Part shown: positions 44,550-53,088 of the stretch, in pieces | How positions within the stretch are numbered: the first letter of the stretch is position 1 | Layout: every line of letters begins with the position of its first letter | Source: Blastochloris sulfoviridis | GTDB lineage: Bacteria; Pseudomonadota; Alphaproteobacteria; Rhizobiales; Xanthobacteraceae | Reading direction: 5' to 3' | Assembly: GCF_008630065.1 (NCBI RefSeq) | Contig: NZ_VWPL01000008.1 | Coordinates: forward strand, 62,001 to 126,000 | DNA length: 64,000 nt | Notes under the pieces: model-generated | Told to the model about the DNA's origin: nothing | Database searches by the model: none | What the model saw: the letters and a program-made list of their open reading frames with translations, nothing else | Program-made: the position numbers and the translations under genes

Positions 44550-44552
44550 GCG

Positions 44553-46361
44553 ATGAACCTTCAAGTCAGAGATGTCGAGGTCGAGGCGGCGGGCACGGAG
44601 TCGCTGCCGCTGATGGGCAATGAGGCCATTGCCCGCGGCGCCTGGGAGGCGGGCGTGCGCGTCGCCGCCGCCTATCCCGGCACGCCGAGCACCGAGATCC
44701 TGGAGTCGCTGGCCGGCTATCCGGCGTCCGACCTCTATGCCGACTGGTCGACCAACGAGAAGGTGGCGCTCGACGTGGCCATCGGCGCGGCGCTCTCCGG
44801 CGTGCGGGCGATCTGCACCATGAAGCATGTCGGCCTCAACGTCGCCGCCGACTCGCTGATGTCGCAGTCCTATATCGGCGTCCATGGCGGCCTCGTCCTG
44901 ATCGTCTGCGACGACCCCGGCATCCACTCCTCCCAGAACGAGCAGGACACCCGCCTGTTCGCCAAGCTGGCCGGCGTGCCGGTGCTGGAGCCCTCCGACG
45001 CCCAGGAGGCGTATGACTTCACCAAGCTGGCGTTCGAGCTCTCGGAAGCCTTCGACACGCCGGTGATCGTGCGCTCCACCACCCGCCTGTCGCACACTCG
45101 CTCGCTGGTGCGGGTCGGCAGCCGCAAGGTGCCGGCGCCGAAGGGCTTCGTCGACCAGCCGACCAAGACCGTGACCATCCCGGCCAATGCCCGCCGCCTC
45201 CACCCCAAGGTGATCGAGCGCGAGGCGCGGCTGGCGAAATTTCTCGAAGACTCCCCGCTCACCCGCTGGGAGAAGGGCGACACCCGCTTCGGCATCGTCA
45301 CCGGCGCGACATCCTATCTCTACGTCAAGGAGGTCGCCCCCACCGCCTCCATCCTCAAGCTCGGCACCGCCTATCCGCTGCCCGACGAGACCATCAAGGC
45401 GTTTGCCGCCTCGGTCGACCGCCTGATCGTGGTCGAGGAGCTGGAGCCGGTGCTGGAGAAGGAGATCCGGGGGCTGGGCCTTGCGGCCGAGGGCAAGGCG
45501 TTCTTCCCGCGCATCGGCGAGTTCTCGCCCGAGCTGGTCCGCGCCGGCCTCGCCAAGGCCGGGCTGATGGACCCGGCGCCGGCGCCGCTGTCGCTCGACA
45601 TCGAGCCGATGGCCCGCCCGCCGGTGCTGTGCTCGGGCTGCCCGCACACCGCCACCTTCCTGGCGCTGCGGGGCTTGAGCGCGCGGGTGGCCGGCGACAT
45701 CGGCTGCTACACGCTGGCCGCCGTCGAGCCGCTGCGCTCGATCGACACCACCGTGTGCATGGGCGCCTCCATCGCCAACGCCACCGGCATGTCGCTGTCG
45801 GGCACCGAGACCAAGCCGATCGTCGCCACCATCGGCGACTCGACCTTCCTGCACTCCGGCATTCCGCCGCTGATCGACGCCGTCTATCACAAGGCCAACA
45901 TCACGGTGGTGATCCTCGACAACGGCATCACCGCGATGACCGGCGGCCAGGACCATCCCGGTACCGGCCGCACGCTGCGCGGCGAGCCGGCGCCGCGGGT
46001 CGACTACGAGAAGCTGTGCCGCGCGGTGGGCGTGGAGTCGGTGCGCATCGTCGATCCCTACGAGGTCGGCCGGCTCTATCAGTCGCTGCGCGAGGCGATC
46101 TCGACCAAGGGCGTGTCGGTGGTCATCGCCCGCCGGCCGTGCGTGCTTGATCCGGTCAAGATCAAGGGCACGGCGCTGGCGGTGAACGCGGCGGGCTGCG
46201 TCGCCTGCCAGTCGTGCATGAATCTCGGCTGCCCCTCCATCACCTGGTCGGACGAGGTGCATGAGGGCCGCCACAAGGTGAAGATCGATCCGGCGAGCTG
46301 CATCGGCTGCACGGTGTGCGCCCAGGTCTGCCCCTCGGACTGCATCCAGCCGGTGCACTGA
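44553..46361 (+). CDS. iorA: Indolepyruvate:ferredoxin oxidoreductase, alpha subunit
   Basis: A 602-residue fused oxidoreductase that decarboxylates aryl pyruvates to aryl-acetyl-CoA. The N-terminal pyrimidine-binding half ('MGNEAIARGAWEAGVRVAAAYPGTPSTEI', 'MKHVGLNVAADSLM') is followed by the TPP half ('CSGCPHTATFLAL', 'GDIGCYTLAAVEPL', 'GDSTFLHSGI ... LDNGITAMTGGQ') and two C-terminal [4Fe-4S] motifs (CVACQSC, CIGCTVC). The start could be 44553, where family similarity begins, or 44454, which adds a repeat-encoded basic leader; ribosome sites do not settle it. It is oxygen-sensitive by family. Confidence 0.94.
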   Translation: MNLQVRDVEVEAAGTESLPLMGNEAIARGAWEAGVRVAAAYPGTPSTEILESLAGYPASDLYADWSTNEKVALDVAIGAALSGVRAICTMKHVGLNVAADSLMSQSYIGVHGGLVLIVCDDPGIHSSQNEQDTRLFAKLAGVPVLEPSDAQEAYDFTKLAFELSEAFDTPVIVRSTTRLSHTRSLVRVGSRKVPAPKGFVDQPTKTVTIPANARRLHPKVIEREARLAKFLEDSPLTRWEKGDTRFGIVTGATSYLYVKEVAPTASILKLGTAYPLPDETIKAFAASVDRLIVVEELEPVLEKEIRGLGLAAEGKAFFPRIGEFSPELVRAGLAKAGLMDPAPAPLSLDIEPMARPPVLCSGCPHTATFLALRGLSARVAGDIGCYTLAAVEPLRSIDTTVCMGASIANATGMSLSGTETKPIVATIGDSTFLHSGIPPLIDAVYHKANITVVILDNGITAMTGGQDHPGTGRTLRGEPAPRVDYEKLCRAVGVESVRIVDPYEVGRLYQSLREAISTKGVSVVIARRPCVLDPVKIKGTALAVNAAGCVACQSCMNLGCPSITWSDEVHEGRHKVKIDPASCIGCTVCAQVCPSDCIQPVH

Positions 46362-46497
46362 GCATGATGCGCAAAAGTGGGAACCGGTTTTGCGAGAACA
46401 TCATGCTCAACCAAATAACGATATCGCATCGACGGTGCCGGCAAAGTCCGAAGGTCGCCGAAGCATGATGCGCAAAAGTGGGAACCGGTTTTGCGTA
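46361..46497. repeat. REP-A palindrome, one and a half copies between iorA and iorB
   Basis: 46361-46407 is a full unit with AGCATGATGC / TCATGCT arms starting at the last base of the iorA stop codon. 46462-46497 is a second copy lacking its closing arm. Confidence 0.88.
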
Positions 46498-46628
46498 AAT
46501 GACCTTTGCGCAGAAGATCTTTACGCAAGAAGCCTTTGCAGGCGAGACCGCAACACCTCAAGGACGTCGGGCACCGCTCCGATCCGATCAGTCAGGCCGA
46601 TGCTCCCGTGAACGCCAGGCGCACGAAG

Positions 46629-47573
46629 ATGACCGCTGCAAACACCGCTCTCCCCTTGGACGACGCCGCGGCCGCGGCCGACCCCAACCCGGCGCAGGCG
46701 CGCAACATCATGATCGTCGGCGTCGGCGGCCAGGGCGTGCTGATGATCTCCAAGGTGATGGCGCTCTTGGGCCAGCGCCAGGGCCTGCAGGTCAAGCAGA
46801 GCGAAGTGCACGGCATGGCCAAGCGCGGCGGCATCGTGTTCAGCCATGTGCGCTTCGGCAAGGAGGTGTGGTCGCCGACCATCGCCAAGGGCGACGCCGA
46901 CGCGCTGATCGCGCTGGAATGGGCGGAAGGCCTGCGCTGGCTCGACCATCTCAAGCCCGACACCGGCGTGTTCATCGCCGACACGCGGCGCATCGTGCCG
47001 CCGTTTGCCTGCCGCAGCCGCAAGCACGGCGCCACCACCAATTATGCGCGCGAGACCCCGGCCGAGATCGTCGGCCGCATTGCCGACGGCTATGCGCTCG
47101 ACGCCACCTCGATCGCCGAGGAACTGGGCGACGTGCGCGCCGCCAACACCGTGCTGCTCGGCACGCTGTCGGTGTCGCTCGGCGATCCGGCGGCCGAGTG
47201 GCTGGCGGTGATCGAGGAGCTGGTGCCGAAGCGCACCCGCGAGATCAACCGCAAGGCGTTCGAGGCCGGCCGCGCCTGGGCCGAGGCCGCGCGCGCCGAC
47301 CCCGAACTGCGCTTCGACAAGACCATCGCCTGGCGCCCCGCCAGCCGGCCGCATGCCGACGTGTCGTTCGAGGTCACGATCAATCCGGCCTGGTGCAAGG
47401 GCTGCGACATCTGCGTGAAGCTGTGCCCGGAGCGCTGCCTTGCGATGTCGCGCGAGCAGGTCGCGACGGTCAAGCATCCCGAAGCCTGCACCGGCTGCCA
47501 TGTGTGCGAATGGCTGTGCCCGGACTTCGCCATTTCCGTCAAAACCAACGTGCGTGAATCCGCGACCGCGTGA
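46629..47573 (+). CDS. iorB: Indolepyruvate oxidoreductase beta subunit fused to a KorD-like ferredoxin
   Basis: A 314-residue protein. Residues 1-215 are the gamma-type domain of IorB ('IMIVGVGGQGVLMISKVMA', 'QSEVHGMAKRGGIVFSHVR', 'NTVLLGTLSVSLG'). Residues about 250-305 are a two-[4Fe-4S] ferredoxin with Cys256/259/262/266 and Cys287/290/293/297 ('WCKGCDICVKLC', 'CTGCHVCEWLCPDFAISV'), the pattern of the delta subunit of 2-oxoglutarate:ferredoxin oxidoreductase. Usual IorB is about 200 residues without it. The stop overlaps the korA start by 1 nt (TGATG). The frame is continuous. The ATG at 46629 is preferred over the upstream extension because 'cacgaag' precedes it. Confidence 0.9.
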   Translation: MTAANTALPLDDAAAAADPNPAQARNIMIVGVGGQGVLMISKVMALLGQRQGLQVKQSEVHGMAKRGGIVFSHVRFGKEVWSPTIAKGDADALIALEWAEGLRWLDHLKPDTGVFIADTRRIVPPFACRSRKHGATTNYARETPAEIVGRIADGYALDATSIAEELGDVRAANTVLLGTLSVSLGDPAAEWLAVIEELVPKRTREINRKAFEAGRAWAEAARADPELRFDKTIAWRPASRPHADVSFEVTINPAWCKGCDICVKLCPERCLAMSREQVATVKHPEACTGCHVCEWLCPDFAISVKTNVRESATA

Positions 47574-48715
47574 TGTCCTCTTCCCTTCATTCGCTTCAAG
47601 GCAACAAGGCCTGCGCACTGGCGGCCATTGCCGCTGGCTGCCGCTTTTTCGCCGGCTACCCCATCACCCCCTCCTCCGAGATCGCCGAGCAGATGTCGCG
47701 CGATCTGCCGCGCGTCGATGGCGTGTTCGTGCAGATGGAGGACGAGATCGCCTCGCTCGCCGCGGTAATCGGCGCCTCGCTCGGCGGCTCCAAGGCGATG
47801 ACCGCCACCTCCGGCCCCGGCTTCTCGCTGATGCAGGAGAATCTCGGCTTCGCCGCGATGACCGAGGTGCCCTGCGTCATCATCAATGTGATGCGCGGCG
47901 GCCCCTCCACCGGCATGCCGACCAAGCCGGCGCAGGGCGACATCATGCAGGCGCGCTGGGGCACCCATGGCGACCACCCCATCATCGTGGTGGCGCCGGC
48001 CTCGGTGCAGGAGGTCTATGCCGAGACCATCCGCGCCTTCAATCTGTCGGAACGGTTCCGCGTGCCGGTGGTGGTGCTCTACGACCAGATCATCGCCCAC
48101 CTGATCGAGACCGTCGAGCTGCCGCCCAAGGGCTCGATCCACACGGTCGAGCGCAAATGGGCGAGCGGCACCGAGGAGGGCTTCAAGCCCTACGCTGAGA
48201 CCGACGACCTCGTGCCGGTGATGGCCCGCCCCGGCGACGGCCATCGCCTGCACGTGACCGGCCTCACCCACACCGAGGACGGCTTTCCGACCCAGAAGCC
48301 CGACCTCGCCGCGCACGCGTTGAACCGCATCCTCGACAAGATCGAGCGCAACCGCGCCGAGATCGACAAGGTCGAGCAGATCGAGACCAAGGACGCCGGC
48401 ACCGTCATCGTTGCCGTCGGCATCGCCGCGCGCGCCGCGCGCCGCGCCGTGCAGATGCTGCGCTCAGAGGGCATCCGCGCCGGCCTGGTGCGGCCGGTGA
48501 CGCTGTGGCCGTTCCCGGACGAGGCGCTGCGCGCCGCCACCGCCAATGCCCGCGCCGTGCTGGTGCCGGAGATGAACGCCGGCCAGCTCATCCATGAGGT
48601 CCAGCGCGTGGTCGGCGGCAGCGCCAAGGTCGCCGGCCTCAACCGCGTGGACGGCGAACCGATCCCGCCCGCCGCCATCGCCCAGAAGGTTCGGGAGCTT
48701 GTCGCCGATGAATGA
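47573..48715 (+). CDS. korA: 2-oxoacid:ferredoxin oxidoreductase, alpha subunit
   Basis: A 380-residue alpha chain of a KorAB-type enzyme, probably using 2-oxoglutarate. It opens with 'LQGNKACALAAIAAGCRFFAGYPITPSSEIAEQM', then 'EDEIASLAAVIGASLGGSKAMTATSGPGFSLMQE', 'RGGPSTGMPTKPAQGDIMQARWG' and a C-terminal 'LRPVTLWPFPDEAL'-like transketolase domain. Unlike IorA it carries no gamma or ferredoxin part. The start overlaps the iorB stop, and the end overlaps korB by 8 nt. Confidence 0.92.
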   Translation: MSSSLHSLQGNKACALAAIAAGCRFFAGYPITPSSEIAEQMSRDLPRVDGVFVQMEDEIASLAAVIGASLGGSKAMTATSGPGFSLMQENLGFAAMTEVPCVIINVMRGGPSTGMPTKPAQGDIMQARWGTHGDHPIIVVAPASVQEVYAETIRAFNLSERFRVPVVVLYDQIIAHLIETVELPPKGSIHTVERKWASGTEEGFKPYAETDDLVPVMARPGDGHRLHVTGLTHTEDGFPTQKPDLAAHALNRILDKIERNRAEIDKVEQIETKDAGTVIVAVGIAARAARRAVQMLRSEGIRAGLVRPVTLWPFPDEALRAATANARAVLVPEMNAGQLIHEVQRVVGGSAKVAGLNRVDGEPIPPAAIAQKVRELVADE

Positions 48716-49553
48716 GATCGCCCGCGTGTCCGACTTCGACGTGAAGGACTATCTGCGGCTCAATCTGATGCCGCACTTCATGTGCCCGGGCTGCGGCCAC
48801 GGCATCGCGCTGCGCTCGCTGTTGTGGGCGGTGCACGAGCTTGGCATCGACCGCAACAAGCTCGCCGTCGTCTGCGGCATCGGCTGCTCGGGCCGCACCG
48901 GCGCCTATATCGACGCCAACACCTTCCACACCACCCACGGCCGGCCGCTGGCCTTCGCCACCGGGCTGAAGCTGGCGCGCCCCGACCTGACCGTGGTGGT
49001 GATCACCGGCGACGGCGACTGCCTGGCCATCGGCGGCAATCATCTGATCCACGCCTGCCGGCGCAATCTCGACATCACCTGCCTGATGCTCAACAATGAG
49101 ATCTACGGCATGACCGGCGGCCAGGTGTCGCCGACCACCTCCGCGACGCGGGTGACCTCGACCACGCCCGCCGGCAACACCGAGCCGACCTTCGACGCCT
49201 GCAAGCTGGCGGATGCGGCGGGCGCGAGCTTCGTCGGCCGCGAGGTGACGCGGCAGGCGCCGGCGCTGAAGAACCTGATCCGCGCGGCGATCGAGCACGA
49301 CGGCTTCTCGTTCGTCGAGGTGATGTCGGACTGCACCGAGATCTATGGCCGCAAGAACGAACTCGGCGAGTCGGCCGAGATGATCCTGAGCCAGAAGAGC
49401 GACATGGTGCCGGACGGGCTCGGCAATGCGCCGGACCAGCCGTTCCGCCCGAACCGCATGGCCACCGGCATCCTCGCCCGCCACGCAAGGCCCGAATACG
49501 GCCGAACCTATCGCGAGCGCTCGGCCGAGCTGCGCGCCGGGACGGAGGGCTGA
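48708..49553 (+). CDS. korB: 2-oxoacid:ferredoxin oxidoreductase, beta (TPP) subunit
   Basis: A 281-residue TPP-binding chain: Cys pair 'MCPGCGHGIALR', 'CGIGCSGRTGAYIDANTFHTTHGR', TPP motif 'VITGDGDCLAIGGNHLIHAC ... LNNEIYGMTGGQVSPTT', and a 'DCTEIYGRKNELG' C-terminal stretch typical of KorB (2-oxoglutarate) rather than PorB. It overlaps korA by 8 nt; korC follows 2 nt after its stop. It would reduce a low-potential ferredoxin. Confidence 0.93.
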   Translation: MNEIARVSDFDVKDYLRLNLMPHFMCPGCGHGIALRSLLWAVHELGIDRNKLAVVCGIGCSGRTGAYIDANTFHTTHGRPLAFATGLKLARPDLTVVVITGDGDCLAIGGNHLIHACRRNLDITCLMLNNEIYGMTGGQVSPTTSATRVTSTTPAGNTEPTFDACKLADAAGASFVGREVTRQAPALKNLIRAAIEHDGFSFVEVMSDCTEIYGRKNELGESAEMILSQKSDMVPDGLGNAPDQPFRPNRMATGILARHARPEYGRTYRERSAELRAGTEG

Positions 49554-49555
49554 CC

Positions 49556-50107
49556 ATGACCGGAATGGAGCGCACCGAGATCCGCCTCGCCGGCTCCGGC
49601 GGCCAGGGCCTGATCCTGGGCATGCAGATCCTGTTCCGCGCGCTGGGGCTGGAGGGCAAGCGCGCCGCCCAGTCGCAGAGCTACGAGCCGACCTCGCGCG
49701 GCGGCTACTGCTATTCCGACCTGATCCTCGCCAGCGATCCGTCCGACTATCCGCTGGTCACCGGCCTCGACATGATCGCCGCCCTCTCCCAGGTCGGCAT
49801 CGACCGCTCGCTTCCCTTCATCAAGCCGGGCGCGCTGGTGATCGTCGACGAGCGCCTCGTCGAGACGCCGCCCACCGGCCCGTTCAAGCTGCACGTGCTG
49901 CCGCTCAGCCAGCGCGCCGCCGCCATCGGCTCGCCGCGCATCGCCAACATCATCGCGCTCGGCGCGCTGGCGCGGCTGTCAGGCGTGTGCGGCAAGGATT
50001 CGCTGGAGACCGCGGTGTGCCTGGAGACGCCGCCGAAATTCGCCGAGCTCAACATCGCCGCGGTCCGGGCAGGCTTCGCGATCGAGCGCCTCGCGCCCGC
50101 GGGGTGA
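49556..50107 (+). CDS. korC: 2-oxoacid:ferredoxin oxidoreductase, gamma subunit
   Basis: A 183-residue gamma domain protein: 'IRLAGSGGQGLILGMQILFRALGLEGKRAAQSQSYEPTSRGGYCYSDLIL' followed by 'LVIVDERLVETPP' and 'IALGALARLSGVCG'. It is homologous to the first half of the iorB fusion but lacks the ferredoxin. Last gene of the run; two REP-D repeats follow. Confidence 0.92.
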   Translation: MTGMERTEIRLAGSGGQGLILGMQILFRALGLEGKRAAQSQSYEPTSRGGYCYSDLILASDPSDYPLVTGLDMIAALSQVGIDRSLPFIKPGALVIVDERLVETPPTGPFKLHVLPLSQRAAAIGSPRIANIIALGALARLSGVCGKDSLETAVCLETPPKFAELNIAAVRAGFAIERLAPAG

Positions 50108-50111
50108 GATC

Positions 50112-50344
50112 CACGCGTCGCCCCGGGCAAGCACCGAAGGTGCACGACCCGGGACCGTTTTCAGAGCGAGGGCCTTTTCCTGCGAACGATCCCGGGTCTC
50201 GGCTCCGCCTCGCCCGGGATGACGCGAACATGAGGTCGTCGTCCCGGGCAAGCACCGAAGGCGCGCGACCCGGGACCGTTTTCAGAACGAGGGCCTTTTC
50301 CTGCGAACGATCCCGGCTCTCGCTTCGCTCGGCCGGGATGACGC
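50112..50344. repeat. Tandem pair of REP-D repeats between korC and the HiPIP gene
   Basis: Two units of about 115 bp in direct repeat ('cgggcaagcaccgaaggtgc ... ccgggatgacgcgaac' and 'cgggcaagcaccgaaggcgc ... ccgggatgacgcaaca'). Between convergent genes; probably the terminator region. Confidence 0.8.
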
Positions 50345-50359
50345 AACAGGACGACCATC

Positions 50360-50683
50360 TCACCGCCGGGCGCCATAATAGAGCTTGCACACGCCCTCGG
50401 GGCTGTTGGCACCCTCGACGACGGCGCAGCGGTTCGGCGATTTGAAGTTGGCGCAGTTGGCGCAGCGCCTGCCGCCCGAGGCGACGTGATAGTCGGCGTC
50501 GCGCTGCGTCGATTTCCTGGGCGTGTTGGCCTCGGCCCAGTCCGCCCAGCTCTGCCCGGGCGGCGGCCCGAAGGCGCCGGCCGGTCCGCTTGAAGCCGGA
50601 ATGCCGATCAGCGCCGCCGCAGCCGCACCGGCGCCGCCGCGCAGCAGACCGCGCCGCGACGGGTTTTCGCAAGAGTATGTCAT
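50360..50683 (-). CDS. High-potential iron-sulfur protein (HiPIP), Tat-exported
   Basis: A 107-residue protein with a Tat signal (SRRGLLRGGAGAAAAALIG) and a mature domain with Cys74, Cys77, Cys86 and Cys99 in the HiPIP pattern (CANCANFKSPNRC ... EGVCKLYY). HiPIPs carry electrons in the periplasm, often to the photosynthetic reaction centre in purple bacteria. The start at 50683 has GGAAG upstream. It is convergent with korC. Confidence 0.88.
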   Translation of the reverse strand: MTYSCENPSRRGLLRGGAGAAAAALIGIPASSGPAGAFGPPPGQSWADWAEANTPRKSTQRDADYHVASGGRRCANCANFKSPNRCAVVEGANSPEGVCKLYYGARR

Positions 50684-50822
50684 GCCAGTCGTCTTCCATT
50701 CCCTCGCCCGGAACCGAATCGCGGGCATGGAACGCTAGACTTCGGGCACTGACGGCCGGGTGACGGGAGATGTCAGGGTTTTGTCAGCTTCAACGCGTCG
50801 CTCAGAGCTTGAGACGCGGCGC

Positions 50823-51779
50823 TCAGAACGGCATCACCCGCTCGGCAACCATGTAGCCGGCAAGCAGCGCCGCGCCGAACGCCGCCACCGCCAGCGCCGC
50901 CAGGAATTCCATGCCGCGCAGCGCCAGTTCGCCCCGGCCGCTGGAAGCCACCGCAACTTTCAGCGCGGCTCTTTTGGCGAACACCGCCAGCGCCGCGATG
51001 GCCGCCACCGTCGTCGCCGTGCCGAGCGCCATGGCGAAGGTCGCCGCCACGCCGAGCCACAGCACGCCGTTGGCGAGCGCGAACACCAGCACCACCAGCG
51101 CCCCCGAGCACGGACGAAGGCCCACCGACAGCACCGCCGCCGCGGCGCGCGCCAGGCCGCCGGGCGCGGCGAGATCGGCGGGGTCGAGATGGGCGGTATG
51201 ATCGCAGCCCGGGCCGCAGCCGGCCACCGCGCCGCCGCGCCACGCCGTCCACAGCGCCCGGCCCTTGGTCCAGGCGAGCCACAGGCCGAGCCCGAGCACG
51301 CCGGCATAGGCCGTGGTCTCGATCACCTGCACCGTCGCGCCCATTTCGAGTGCGGTCATGCGCACCATCGTCGCCGCAATGCCGACGAGCGCCACTGCAA
51401 CGAGCGCCTGCACCATCGCAGCGGCGAACGCGAGCGCCGCACCGCGCCGCCATGTCGCCTCATTGGCCAGCAGATAGGCCGAGATCACCGCCTTGCCGTG
51501 GCCGGGACCGGCGGCATGGAACACCCCATAGGCGAGGCTCAGCGCGACGAGGCCGCCCGCCGCCGTAGGGTCGGTGCGGGCCGCCCGGAGCGCCTGGGTC
51601 AGGCCGCGGTAGAACTCCGCCTGCACCGACAGGATCCAGCCGAGGATTCCGTCCGGCAGCGGCGGGGGCGGCTTGGGGCCGACGCCGAACGGCCCGCTTT
51701 GGGCCAGCGCCGGCAACGACACGAGCGCGACCGCGGCCAGCACCAGCCCGGCCCGAACGGCGCACCGGCTCACGGGCAT
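50823..51779 (-). CDS. Nickel/cobalt transporter, NicO family
   Basis: A 318-residue membrane protein with a signal-like N-terminus and about six helices. The NicO motif 'YGVFHAAGPGHGKAVISAYLLA' and 'SVGLRPCSGALVVLVFALANG' carry the conserved His and Cys ligands; 'GCGPGCDHTAHLDPADL' is a metal-binding loop. Members such as RcnA export Ni2+/Co2+ while others import. Its start overlaps the DUF1007 gene by 10 nt. I see no cobalamin riboswitch or RcnR site. Confidence 0.88.
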   Translation of the reverse strand: MPVSRCAVRAGLVLAAVALVSLPALAQSGPFGVGPKPPPPLPDGILGWILSVQAEFYRGLTQALRAARTDPTAAGGLVALSLAYGVFHAAGPGHGKAVISAYLLANEATWRRGAALAFAAAMVQALVAVALVGIAATMVRMTALEMGATVQVIETTAYAGVLGLGLWLAWTKGRALWTAWRGGAVAGCGPGCDHTAHLDPADLAAPGGLARAAAAVLSVGLRPCSGALVVLVFALANGVLWLGVAATFAMALGTATTVAAIAALAVFAKRAALKVAVASSGRGELALRGMEFLAALAVAAFGAALLAGYMVAERVMPF

Positions 51780-52441
51780 TTCACCGTCGCGCGGTTGGCG
51801 AACTGCGCGCCGAAATCGCTGGAGGCGGTGAGGCTGTTGAAAAACGACTCGGAGAGCGTCAGCGGCTGGCCGGGCTGCAGCGGCTTCGGCCGCTCGATCG
51901 CGACGCTGCAGCCGGCCGGCGCGCCGGCGAGCGTGATCGCCTCATCGCCATCGGCAAAGGCGAACGAGACGAACATCGTCGGATCATAGACTTCGAGCCG
52001 CAGGCTGTCCTTGGATACCACCGGCTTCTGCAGCGGCAGCGTGAAGTGCAGCACCAGAACATCCTTCTGCTGCTCAAGATAATAATCGGTCGGATCGGCG
52101 AAAGCGAGCTTGCGCGACCCGGACTTGGCATAGGTGAAGTAGTCGAATTCCTTCAGGGATTCGACATTGGTCTTGGCAAGCTCGGCCAGTTCCTCGCGCG
52201 ACAGCTTGCCGTCATGGTCGGCGTCCAGCCCCTGCGTCGCAAAGGCCGAGAACATGTCGTCGAATTCCCAGGTCAGGCGGACGCCGGTCACCGCACCCTC
52301 AGGGGTGTAGAGCAGCTCGCTCTTGGCGATCACCCAGACGTGCGGATGGGCGCGCGCCGCATCCGGCACCAGCCCCGTCAGCACGAGGCCGAGCACCCCG
52401 GCAAACGCCCAGCCCGTCAACGACTTCCGGCGAACTCCCAT
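51770..52441 (-). CDS. DUF1007 periplasmic protein
   Basis: A 223-residue exported protein with a signal peptide (WAFAGVLGLVLTGLVPDAARA), then 'HPHVWVIAKSELLYTPEGAVTGVRLTWEFDDMFS', the DUF1007 signature, and an EF-hand-like loop 'DADHDGKLSREEL'. DUF1007 genes are regularly paired with NicO transporters, as here (10-nt overlap), so a metal-handling role in the periplasm is likely. Confidence 0.87.
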   Translation of the reverse strand: MGVRRKSLTGWAFAGVLGLVLTGLVPDAARAHPHVWVIAKSELLYTPEGAVTGVRLTWEFDDMFSAFATQGLDADHDGKLSREELAELAKTNVESLKEFDYFTYAKSGSRKLAFADPTDYYLEQQKDVLVLHFTLPLQKPVVSKDSLRLEVYDPTMFVSFAFADGDEAITLAGAPAGCSVAIERPKPLQPGQPLTLSESFFNSLTASSDFGAQFANRATVKCP

Positions 52442-52536
52442 GGACTTCCGGCGAACTCCAATCCGCGCTCCCTCTTGCGGGTGTCGGCCGGGAGTGCGGC
52501 GGAACGGTGGCCGCCCCGGCGGATCGCAGTGCCCGC

Positions 52537-53088
52537 TCAGCGCATCACGATCACCGGCGCGCCGACATGGACGCGCTCATAGAGGTCGACCACATCGGAA
52601 TTGTGCATGCGGAAGCAGCCATTGGACGAGGCGGTACCGATCGACCACGGCTTGGTGGTGCCGTGGATGCGGTACTCGCTCCAGCCCAGATAGAGCGCGC
52701 GCACGCCGAGCGGATTGCCCGGTCCGCCCCGCATGTAGCTCGGCAGGGACGGGTTGGCGTTGCGCATGCGCGCTGTCGGCCGCCAATCGGGATTGGCGCG
52801 CTTGGCCGACACCCAGCTCTCGCCCGACCACTGCCGGATCGGCTCGCCGACCGCGATGCCGTAGCGGTAGGCCTTGCCGTTGCCGAGGGTCAAATAGAGC
52901 CGGCGCTCGGAGGTCTTCACCACCAGCGTACCGGGCTCATAGGCCCCGTCGAAATCCACGAGCTGCGGCCCCGGCCGCACCGACCGGTCGCCGCGCTCCG
53001 TCGCCGCGAAGCTCTGCGTCGAGACCGCCACCGAAAGGATCGCTGCCGCGGCGAGCGCGAGCACCGTATTCCGTTGCACCGTCAACAT
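52537..53088 (-). CDS. L,D-transpeptidase (YkuD family)
   Basis: A 183-residue exported enzyme that forms 3-3 peptidoglycan cross-links or anchors proteins. Signal (LALAAAAILSVAVSTQSFAA), then the YkuD domain with 'GTLVVKTSERRLYLTLGNGKAYRYGIAVG', catalytic motif 'YRIHGTTKPWSIGTASSNGCFRM' (His and Cys) and 'NSDVVDLYERVHVGAPVIV'. The length fits the short single-domain group. ATG 53088 follows GGAAG and is preferred over the upstream GTG at 53103. Confidence 0.92.
   Translation of the reverse strand: MLTVQRNTVLALAAAAILSVAVSTQSFAATERGDRSVRPGPQLVDFDGAYEPGTLVVKTSERRLYLTLGNGKAYRYGIAVGEPIRQWSGESWVSAKRANPDWRPTARMRNANPSLPSYMRGGPGNPLGVRALYLGWSEYRIHGTTKPWSIGTASSNGCFRMHNSDVVDLYERVHVGAPVIVMR

Noticed and set aside
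44388-46358. A 656-codon frame antisense to iorA
   Set aside because: Shadow of iorA; His/Arg/Leu/Gln bias and no recognisable domain.
52442-52536. Cobalamin riboswitch for the nickel/cobalt transporter
   Set aside because: Only 95 nt are available upstream of the DUF1007 gene and no B12-box-like sequence is seen.
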